Part shown: piece by piece, positions 55,150 to 64,000 of the stretch
Position numbering within the stretch: position 1 is the first letter of the stretch
Layout of the letters: every line of letters begins with the position of its first letter
DNA from: Paracyclopina nana
Taxonomy: Eukaryota > Arthropoda > Copepoda > Cyclopoida > Cyclopettidae
Assembly: GCA_019096065.1 (NCBI GenBank)
Contig: JAGUCH010000002.1
Coordinates: 11,792,501 to 11,856,500 of the forward strand
Length of the DNA stretch: 64,000 nucleotides
Reading direction: 5' to 3'
The notes under the pieces: generated by a model
What the model saw: the letters and a program-made list of their open reading frames with translations, nothing else
Told to the model about the DNA's origin: nothing
The model's database searches: none
Made by a program: the position numbers and the translations under genes

Positions 55150-57231
55150 TTACAGATTTTCGGAAAATAGCATTTGTGACTCTCTTCTGTTGAGCTCAAT
55201 CAGTTTAGTCTGGTTGATGTGAGATTCCTCAATCAAATTTTGCAAATCTTCCTGCAACTTCAGCCTAAATTCTGGATCGCCTTCTATATCTTGGGCCATC
55301 TCATAAGCTTGCATTAGGTACTGCTTGGCTCGTGCATAGTCAGCCTGTCCGTGATACACGAGGCCTGTGACCTTCAAAGTCTTGGCAATGTCCACATGGT
55401 TTTTCCCCAAGAACTTTCTACGCATTGACAAAGCTTGGTTCAGGTACACTTGAGCAGAATCAAATTGGGCTTTTTTGTAACAGGCTATGCCCAAGTTGTG
55501 CAGAGTAGCTGCCAATGAGAGGTTTTCAGCATCCAGGCCAAAATGGGCGCGTTTCATGGCCAAAACCTCTTCGTACTTTGCTTTAGCTAAATCTAACTCT
55601 CCCAACCCAAGGTGAACTCCCGCTAAATTGCTCAAGGTCAATGCAATACTACCCGTCGACTTCTTGCTTTTAAGGCTTGCCTCAAAGCATTCTTTCGCCT
55701 CTTCATATCGCTTGAGTTGTCTTAGGCACGTCCCCATGTTGTTCAAGACCCAACTTAGTGCAGTTCCACCGTCACCACTGTCCTCAAGCATACGTTTTGC
55801 AGATTGAAAGCAAGTGAGTGCCTCATCAAAGTCGCCTAGATATTTCAAGCAATTTCCCAAGCTGTTCATGGCATGAGCAAGTTCACAGGAATCAGCATTG
55901 ATTGCTCTCAAAGTATGGAGTCTCTTGTCATGCCATTCCTTGGACTCGGTTAATTGCCCAAGCTCTCTTGTGACGGCCCCAATATTTCCCATTAGATGAG
56001 CTTGCATGGACGCATTTCCTAGTTGCGTGGCTAAATCAAAGGCTTTTAAGTAAGCTATGTATGCATCATCAAACAGGTCCATGCTGGTGTGGCAATATCC
56101 TAAAGTCCAATAAAAGTGCATCTTTGCAGGCGTTTCTTCGCTTCCACAAGTGTCGAGCTCTCTTAGCATCGTTTTGCACACATACCTTACAAAAACGCAA
56201 CAACAAATGCAACAAAGGGTCGTTCATTAAGTACAAAGATGAGATCACCTTGCATTGGCATTTTCACCCCTTTCAGCCATGGACTGAACCAATTGTTGGA
56301 GCATTTCCAATTGGAGGCTAGATGGTTTTTTCAGAGTTCTAGCAGCTATGACAGCCGCAGAATCAAGAATCAATTGAGAGTAACTGGGGAGATTCCTGAA
56401 TTCCTCATCACACATCTTGAGCATGGCTTCCAAATCAGTTTCATCCAGGAGGAATTTGGTGGCAGCCTCAGATTTATGGGTAGCCCTGATAAACAGAGCG
56501 TTTTTGTAATGCTTCTGGCTGTCAGCAAAGACTGCGCTTCCATAAGTCAATTGTGTGCTCAAGTACTTGATGAAGTAGATGGATTTCTGCCAAGAGTACT
56601 TCAAATCTTGGAGACGCTGCTCGCTCGGATCCGGTGGAGCAAGGGACAAGACCGAGTCGATTTCAGCATTGGGACCAAAAATCTGGAGAGCTCTGGGCAA
56701 GGCTTCGCCCAAGGGACAATTGCCAGCCACAGCCCCATCGATGTAGTTTTTCAGCCCAATCCTCCTGGGAGTCTCAAATAAGATGGGAGCATCAGTGGAG
56801 CCAAGAATGATTTCTCTGACCAAATGAGGCGTTTCGCTTTTGGTATCGAATATTTCCAGGACATCCGGTTCATTGACATCCTGATTGAACTGCCTTGCCA
56901 CGGCACCAGCCATGCACCCATTGTAATGGATCTCATTTGACATAGCATTGCCGAAAACTTGCATGCACAGCTCATCAAGGCCATCTTGAGTATAAGGCAC
57001 AAATTTGGTAAACAGCTTCTTTTTGTTATCTATGCCTTTTGCAAAAGACTCCCACATAGTTTTGGATTTTTTCTTCTTGAAAATTTTTGGTATGGCTTCA
57101 GAAAACATGTCCAGAGCATCATCAATCGAGAGAGGGATTCTCTGACCTGTTTCAGGATCTTCAGCACCTCCAACCAAAAGATATGCCATAATAGCTCCTG
57201 CACTTGTCCCTAGATGATAATTGTACAATTT
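55150..57231 (-). CDS. Patatin-like phospholipase fused to TPR repeats (5' end not found)
   Basis: Exons 56249-57231 and 55150-56185, joined in phase across a 63-nt intron, give 672 aa beginning at an acceptor (CACTTTTAG), so a first exon is missing. The patatin domain has the nucleophile elbow GTSAGAIMAY (Ser at visible residue 10) and the catalytic Asp in YIDGAVAGNCP. The upstream glycine-rich oxyanion motif (GGGxR) is not visible. From about residue 360 a chain of kinesin-light-chain-like TPRs follows (HLMGNIGAVTRELGQLTESK, AMNSLGNCLKYLGDFDEALT, TLHNLGIACYKKAQFDSAQV). Patatin plus TPR is typical of NLR-like defence proteins in fungi and some animals. The role here is unknown. Confidence 0.7.
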
Positions 57232-57420
57232 CTAAAAGTGGCAAAACATAAAAAATACATACTCGACAATCTACAAAAATAAGCTACTCACGCGACACTT
57301 TGAAGGTGCGCATGACAAGGATCATTTTTAATTGACTTTTTAAAATCGTCAACCCTACATCAATATTCATTCAACGGTGCGGGAATCTAAACTTTGTGTA
57401 TCAGAGGCGCGATCCTTAGC

Positions 57421-57621
57421 AGGTTTTCTCACCTTGCCCGGTTCCAACAACAAAATAAGTATAGTATAAGTACGATTAACTAGTATAGTATGGTACAGCT
57501 GAGCGCGCGAGCTAGCAGGCACCATACTATACTTATAAGTATAAGTAAGGTGTCCATACTATACTGATTTTCATAGTTGGAACCGGGCAACGGTGACAGG
57601 TACTTAATGATGAGAAAACCT
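57421..57621. repeat. 200-bp palindromic element upstream of the patatin gene
   Basis: AGGTTTTCTC at 57421 pairs with GAGAAAACCT ending at 57621. TTGCCCGGTTCCAAC (57434-57448) pairs perfectly with GTTGGAACCGGGCAA (57576-57590). Inner AT-rich arms (AGTATAGTATGGTAC and its near complement) surround AGCTGAGCGCGCGAGCT. It looks like a small MITE or a cruciform-prone site. Confidence 0.65.
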
Positions 57622-58500
57622 GATAAGGGTCGGGCCAGAGTCTTTTCACATCATTTTTGTTAAAATAGAAAAAAATCAATTGAAACGGGAAAAAACGAGA
57701 AAATTCAATTTTCCCAACCCCACCAGAATTTCTGAGCAAAAATACTCAAGAATATTTCATGATTCATGCTAAGTATTCCTAAACATTTTACTTCATAGCG
57801 TGTAACCTTTATGTCTTAGTTATTTAGAGAAAATATTTAGCTCCATTTTGCCATTGTAAAGGCATATTCAAGAATAATCATCAAATATTGTGCAAAAAAT
57901 ACTTTGAGTGAATGCTAAATATTTTGTCAAATAATCACTTAATATATCTACAATATATTTTACTTAATTTTCCCAATAGTCTATAAATAATTGTGTTTTA
58001 GAATATTTAGAGATTGGTATCCGTAGATAACTTGACAACATTAGGTGAAATCTCACAATAAAATACAAGTTTATTTTCAAAAAATTCTCTCATTACTTTT
58101 CAGATAGCGCAATTGAATGGTTCGGCGCAGCTTGATTCACTGTCCTGCAATAGCTCAATGGAAGAATAATGCAAGCATCGATGGCAAACTATTTGGCAGT
58201 TATTCTATGGTTATTGTCAATATTGCTGCATACTCACTAAATAATAGCAGGTTATATTCTGTGGTTGTTGTGTAAAGTGATCAAAATATTTATTGCAAAT
58301 TGTTTTGAATTGATTGTGCATCCATTGATATTAATTATAATAAACTAATATCCAATAATTCATTATGTGTTCAACAGATTTAACTATTGTATAGTAACTA
58401 TAAAATTTTGCTTGAGATCAAGCCATATGCCAAAATGTAGAATTTCCAAAAATAATTGAGTCATTGATTGATTGATCGTCATCTTATGTCATGAGCCATA
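57622..58500. other. AT-rich spacer with repeated AATATT-type words
   Basis: No ORF or exon is supportable. Many words of the type AATATTT, AATATATCTACAATATATTT and TCTCACAATAAA recur. They resemble the block shared by introns of the next gene. If a large mobile element occupies the right of the window, its end could lie here, but I could not find a defined terminus. Confidence 0.35.
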
Positions 58501-61500
58501 TCACTCGTCTTCTTCCTTAAAAAAAATTAAAAGAAAGTTGTCATTTGAAGAAATGCAGCAGGAGCTATGATCAGGACTTACAGGAGGTGACTGAGCTTGA
58601 GAGGTTGGAATAGTCTCAGGATCATTGCAAGGTTCATTGTGCGATGCAGGTACATTTGAGGAAGTTGGATTGTCTTCCCCTGTTTCCACTTCTCCTTCAT
58701 GTTGTCCCTCTTCTTCTCCTTCTTGGCTGTCCTCTTCAACCTCTTCAGTTGCTTCTTGCAAGTAAGCATCGTCCTGTCCTTCTTCACTTGTTTCTCCTGA
58801 TGACATTTCTCCCTCATCATCTGTTTCAGTGGCAGATTCCTCATCGACCTAAATAATGTTCGTTCAATAATTGCTAGGTTATCACTAAATATATTTATCG
58901 CTTACCTTTTTCTTTTTCCTATTGGTCTCAATTTTCTGAATCCTCTTTCTCTTAGCAGTTGGACTCTCATCATCAAAGACTTCGTCCTCCTGTTGCTCTT
59001 CATCAATTACCATTTGGCCAGCACTTGATGAGCCTGAGGTTGACTTTGAAGTCCTTTCAGTCGAAGCCATATCCATCTTTCTTGCCAGCTTTATGTTCTT
59101 GACAGAGTTAGTTGTTCTCTGCTTTCTCGATGGTCCTGGCTGCTGTTCCAGGGGCTCTTGTTGTTGTTGTTGCACTTCAGGTTGCTGCTGCTGTATTTGC
59201 TGACGCTTGCTTCCCTCACCTTGGCTAATAAGCCTTTTCTTCAGCTCATCAGCAAAAATTTCGTCAAGCTAAAGTAATTGTAAAATATATCCTAAGAATA
59301 TTGCAAAAATAAAGAACTTTTACATTTGGAACTGCATCAATCTTCTCAAACTTGATCTTCCTGATGTCCTTTCCACCAACCTCGACCACATCAAAGATCC
59401 ACTGAATGGCCTCACGGACAGTCATGGCATCTGTGCCAATGTTCTTTCGCACATTCAAAATGGCTTCTTCCGGTGGGGCAAAGGGTACTTTTCCCTCTGG
59501 CTTGATGTAGCCATTCCTCTCTGCAGCAACAAGATTCCTGTGGCTCTCTCTTTGCAACAATGTTGCAACATGCTCCCTTTCAGAAATGAACTCAGCGTCA
59601 TCACCGTACAAGTGCTAAAAAGTTAACTCTAATTATTTTTACAATTATCTAGCAATATATTGTTTGCTTACCCGATTGCTCTCAAAGAAGATTTTGTCTC
59701 CTAAGTACAAAGCCTTGAACAAGTCCTTAGTGTCTTTGCAGTAGTCATTCAACCATGAAAGAAAGGTGGTCTTGTTGTTACTGAACAAGTCAGACATGCC
59801 ACTTCGGATTAGCTTCATGTTCTCTTTTGTTTGGCGTCCCTTAGCCGAGAACTTTTTGGCAACAAGTTGAACAACAGCTGGGATGACAACTTTCAGTACA
59901 CTTGCCGGAACAGGCCTTTTGAGGCAAGAGAAAGTTTTTGTGCTACTGCAAAGCAACAAACAATATACTTTAAATATTTTCAGGATATATCCATTGATAA
60001 TTACTTACTTCTTACAATCACCAATGATGAAATGGTAGATGGCATATCTGCTGAACAAGACGAGCATCACTGACTGGCAAATGCTCTTGTTGATATCTCC
60101 AGTCGGGATCTTTTCAATGTGAGGCAAAATTATTGCTGGTAGAGCCATCTGGATGAAGTCACAAGCCAAAATAACATCACTAGCTGGTCCACAAGTATCA
60201 AATGGAAGCAGACGATTGATCATTGTGGAGACATTTGTCTTCTTTTCAGCGTGAGTGTCTCCCAGCATCCTTAGTTTCTCCATCAAATCGTGATGGTCTT
60301 GCATGAGAGCACATAGTTGATCCTTGATCTCCTTGTTTGACTTCAGGACGCTATTTACTGCCACAGACAGTCGACTCTCTTTCTTCCCTTCAGCCTCCTT
60401 CTCCTTCTTACGAATCTCCTAAAAATATAAACTTCCCTTAAACATCAAATATATTGTGAGAATATTAAGAGTTTTACTTCAAGTTCTCTCACAACCCCTT
60501 TTGTGATGGCTGCAAGGACTTCTTCATTGAAGCATCCACCAGAGCATTTTGCTGCTGACTTCTGCAAAACAGCTGGAGATCCCACAAATGTTGTATTAGG
60601 ATCTTGTTCAGATGCACTTGGAGTGTCATGGATTAAAGTGCCTGCCTGCGCAAATGTAGTATTTCCACCTGTTGTCACAGTCTCAGTTGCTGGCTCATGA
60701 GTTGATGGTGGAGGTGTATTGACACCAAACGTGGTGTCAACCAATGCTGCTCTTGGAGGAGTTACCTCTTGCTCTTCCTCACCGCTGGATTCACCAATTT
60801 GAGTAACTGTTTGTTTCTCAGGCCTCAAGGTTTTCTCGGGTGATTGTGAGGTAGATCGTGAGGATATTGAGGGATTACGGACAGTTTTTTTAGCGGCATT
60901 TCTTGGTGGGTTCTTTGGTGGTGGCAACTTCTTGGGCGCATTATAAATTGCTGGCTCCACAGCCTTCTTTGTTGCCACTGCTTTCTTGGGTGGTGGTGGC
61001 TTTTTTGGTGGCGCTGGAGGCTTTGAAGGCACATTTTTCTTGCCAGCTGTGGTAATGCTTGGTGAAGCGACAATATTTAAGGGCTTATAAACACCTTTCC
61101 TCTGTGACTTCCGTGGAGTTGCCTTCAATGGTGATGGGGCTGCAGACTTTGACCTTGTAGTCCCAGATGTTGCCTTTGCTGTTGTAGGCTGAGGCTCAGT
61201 GGATTTTCCTCGCCCTCTGCCTGAGGTCGACGCTGTGGCTTTACCAACCTATCATTAAGTTAGCATTAAATATATTGTGAGAATATTTAGTGATTATGAA
61301 GTCACCTCTTGTTCAGCTAGCTTTTTTGAAACTCGCATCATGAAAGAGGAAGTGGTGTCAACGCGATCTGGAATTTGTGCTCCATGACCAGCATCTGATT
61401 CTTCAGTTGTGGGATCAATTCCACGAGCAGTTCTGGTCACAGTAGCGCCAGATTCAATGAGGCTGCCAGTGAATTTGTCTTTGGCGCTCTTTCTAGGCTC

Positions 61501-62002
61501 ATAGGTCCATCTCTTGTTGATCTTCTCTCTATTTAGGATGACCATTTCGTCATACTTGACGTACTTGGCATAGCCAACGCTCTTCCTGATCACTGCGCAG
61601 AGATCACGTATGTATTGAGACACGAAGATAACTGGTGCATCTGAAAATTAGGGTTTATCCTGAGTTTATCCTGAGTTTATCCAACAAGTTATTTTTAGCA
61701 ATTTCTTTACCTCTTTCAACTCTTGCAAAAATAGTGGCATAAGCCACTTTGCCAAAGACCGCGATCTCTCTTCTTATGCTCCTCTGCATCTCGTTCATGG
61801 GTGCAGTTGGGTCAAATCCAAATTTTGACTTTAAGTCATGCCCATCGTCAAAGATGATATCCACAGGTACCAATTGGAACACAGGGTCGTCATCAAGCAT
61901 TGCCATGATGACTTGGTTGTACACTCGATCTTCTTCATTCTCATGTGGCGATATACTGGCACTGGAGTTGTAACTCCCCACCTCACTGGGAGACCGAGAC
62001 AT
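58501..62002 (-). CDS. Unrecognised 1005-aa nuclear-looking protein, 9 exons
   Basis: Exons 61711-62002, 61306-61640, 60478-61248, 60009-60418, 59672-59945, 59324-59614, 58906-59268, 58582-58848 and 58501-58515 join with correct phases. The N-terminus is acidic, then a folded-looking part (residues 40-200). A long Lys/Pro/Ser-rich disordered linker follows (about 210-380, PPAPPKKPPPPKK). Next is a second folded region (about 470-790, with VAVNSVLKSNKEIKDQLCAL and LFSNNKTTFLSWLNDYC). Then come Gln repeats, a basic KRKRIQKIETNRKKKK nuclear signal and an acidic Glu/Asp/Ser tail ending EEDE. I recognise no family. It faces the possible transposon gene across a shared promoter, and both could belong to one element. 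Confidence is high for the gene and low for any role. Confidence 0.7.
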
Positions 62003-62520
62003 AATCACTCAATATTCTCACAGTAAATTTAGCGATTATTGTGCGATTATTTAGCAGAATTATTGTTTGTTTTTCTGAGCGCACGTCCTTTCTTTATGAA
62101 AGCTGAAGAGGGACTGAGTTTGCCGGCCGGCGCGCAGCTGACTTTTCACCCACGCCAGTTGACGGAAGATTCCCAAACAGCACGCAACATCGAAATAAGG
62201 CAATTTTTGTGGACAACACATACTTCGTATCACACATCAAGGACCAAAAAAATTAAAGGTAATTAATTTTTGCTCAATTACATGCCATTACGTAATTAAT
62301 TAGACCAATTATATATGCTGGATATCCTCACAATAAACATAGGATAATACTAAACATGATACATTTTTTTAGAAATACAATGTTTGAAACTAAATAAATT
62401 AGGGATTAGGCACTACTAAAGATGAAATATGCTTGAACTCAGTGCTGGATATTCTTACAATAATTATACGTGACGACATTTTACAATCTCTGCAATTTTA
62501 GGACCGCATTGTCCACCAAA
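62003..62520. promoter_or_regulatory. Divergent promoter region with repeated ATATTCTCACAATAA-like words
   Basis: It separates the two divergent genes. Variants of ATATTCTCACAATAA occur at about 62013, 62323 and 62449. The same word, in one or other orientation, occurs in introns of the minus gene. A donor (AAAG then GTAATT at about 62260) and acceptor (GCAATTTTAG ending at 62501) suggest a 5' UTR intron for the plus-strand gene. Confidence 0.4.
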
Positions 62521-64000
62521 ATGGATGACGATGATGATGACAACAGCAGAGTCCTCACTGTCAATGAGCGAATGAGGAGGAAACGGCGACGGCAAAAATT
62601 TGAAGTGGATGCACTCATAGAGGAATTGCGTGAAAAGTCTAGGCGGTTGGAAGATGCTGAAAGAGTGGGCCAGCAAACTGTTCCCATAGAGATTGAAATA
62701 ATCACTACTGTTTCCAATGGCATTAAGGAGTAATTGCAGCCAATGAAAGTGATCTTCTTAAGAAAGCTGATGAGGAACCAGAAAATCCTGCTTCAATTGT
62801 TCTCAGAGAAGCAAATAATCTTGTCCAACAAGCTACCAATATATCCAGCGATAATGTGACGATCTCAGAAGTCATCCGTGGAAATGTGAAGTTGACAAAT
62901 GTGATTGACCCCAACACACTGAGCAACTACAAGTATGATGCTGATGATGATTTGTTCCCACTTTTCTATGAGGAAGAGTATTTCATCATTGAGAAAGCCA
63001 AAGAGTGTGCAACACAGACTGGAATTGAAAGCAATACCACTTGGAGACAATGTCTTGACAGAGATCTTCGCGAGAGGTGTGGTGGCAGGCCCAATAATGC
63101 AAATCAACTTGTTGGAGGGATCAGAGACAATGAAACTGTCAATGACTCTAGTTTGCAAAACAGTTTGGCATTGGAGGGAACAAGTCATGATGTGTGGGAA
63201 AACGAATTGCCTGAGCACAGGCAAAGTAATGATGTGCAAACAGTGCCCTCACAATATTCTCTCAATAAATCACGAGATAATGCATCATCAGGAGACGAAA
63301 GTAAGGATAACTCCGATGATGATGATTCTGCAGCATTCATGGCTGCCCATCGCTGCAATTTTGAAAGACGTGATAATGCTGAAAAGGACATCTTTGCTGC
63401 ACCCGGAAATAGCAAACTTGCTCAAGGAGTAACTTTCAGCATAGGAGAAGAGGCTGCTCAAAGTGTCATTCAGCAGAACAACTTGGACGAATCGTTTGCA
63501 TCATCGGTAAATATTTAAGCAATATTTCCACAATTTATCCACAAATTATTATTACTTTTTTGTTACAGCTGATGGATGTTGAGGAAAATTATGATGAACC
63601 ACCTGGAGACAATGACACTGATGCATTCATGGAGTATGATGATTCTGCATTGTGCTCTGCATTTTCCTCAATTAGCTTAAAGAAAAGCTCTCTTGCTGAG
63701 CTGATACAAGCTCAAATGGAGGAGGACAGTCTCCATGATCAGCTTCTGAAAAATGAGAGGTTTGCAAACAGGTACTTGCAGATTGTGTCCAAGCATTGCA
63801 TTTCAAATGAGGCTGCTGATGAGATATGGGACTTTATACGTGCCATGGAAGTAGAAAGAAGGCTCAAATGCTTCAAGACCATTTATAAAAAGGTCAAGGA
63901 CAGGCTTCCACCAATTCATATGTCATTTGAACTGCGAGAGAAGTTGTCTGGTGTCATCACTTACCATGGAGGCCCAGTGTATCCTCAAAGAATGTTTCCA
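62521..64000 (+). pseudogene. Possible transposon-derived gene with an internal frame break (runs off the window)
   Basis: From ATG 62521 the frame encodes an acidic start and a basic coiled segment (NERMRRKRRRQKF), then meets TAA at 62731. An overlapping frame is open from before that point (about 62730) to a donor at 63507. It continues after a 62-nt intron (acceptor ending 63568) to the edge. The shift is by one base and no plausible intron explains it. The second part is acidic and ends with NRYLQIVSKHCISNEAADEI and KTIYKKVKDRLPPIHMSFEL. That pattern resembles the region before the transposase in animal CACTA/EnSpm-type elements. The assignment is from memory and weak. It could equally be a cellular gene with a sequencing error. 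Confidence 0.4.

Noticed and set aside
62039-62266. Plus-strand ORF of 75 codons upstream of the right-edge gene
   Set aside because: It has no family features and ends at a donor; it is better explained as a 5' UTR exon.

Overview
This is a window of animal nuclear DNA, most likely from an arthropod (pancrustacean-like, but I cannot name the species). The evidence is a peritrophin-type chitin-binding protein, TATA boxes, one of them followed at the right distance by an arthropod-style TCAGTT initiator, very short GT-AG introns (mostly 55-65 nt), closely packed convergent genes, and animal orthologues that can be spliced in phase by eye. A DNAAF3 gene implies that the organism still builds motile axonemes. 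Gene names rest on remembered family similarity. Exon boundaries were placed by hand from splice sites, reading phase and family motifs.

Layout. 1-149: 3' end of a membrane protein gene. 251-700: PLAC8-type Cys-rich protein (minus). 1151-1536: a small inverted-repeat element and a tRNA-like relic. 3031-6383: RNF26-like RING ligase (plus), a mucin-like chitin-binding protein (minus), and SEC11 signal peptidase (plus). 6447-10065: FAM20C-like secretory kinase (minus). 12026-26954: VPS13B (plus, about 3935 aa), whose third intron carries two inverted-repeat elements. 27047-28140: PflA-like radical SAM enzyme (minus). 28432-29880: secreted Cys-rich protein with a clear TATA/Inr promoter. 29955-32587: membrane protein gene with an in-frame TGA (minus). 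33039-35420: TMEM26-like protein (minus) with a second ORF nested in an intron.

35.4-42.9 kb is a gene-free island. It holds foldback elements, a 115-150 bp tandem repeat, and a higher-order minisatellite. 42956-43802: LRAT/NlpC-like protein (minus), with a decayed duplicate beside it. 44242-46104: secreted kelch-like protein. 46388-47000: MIX23/CCDC58. 47038-48486: DNAAF3 (minus). 48835-50524: LTO1 followed 5 nt later by ANKRD54. 50960-53012: FEM1 (minus). 54744-54988: COX8. 55150-57231: patatin-TPR protein (minus) with no visible N-terminal glycine loop. 58501-62002: an unrecognised 1005-aa nuclear-looking protein (minus, 9 exons). It is divergent from a gene running off the right edge (62521-64000) that may be transposon-derived and contains a frame break.

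The genes are mostly unrelated housekeeping genes, and I see no operon of the bacterial kind. Secretory and membrane functions recur (SEC11, FAM20C, VPS13B, RNF26, two secreted Cys-rich proteins, kelch protein). The most unusual items are the in-frame TGA with a leaky context, the ORF nested in TMEM26, the 5-nt LTO1-ANKRD54 spacing, the two related foldback families, the shared sequence block inside several introns of the 58.5-62 kb gene, and the patatin-TPR fusion.
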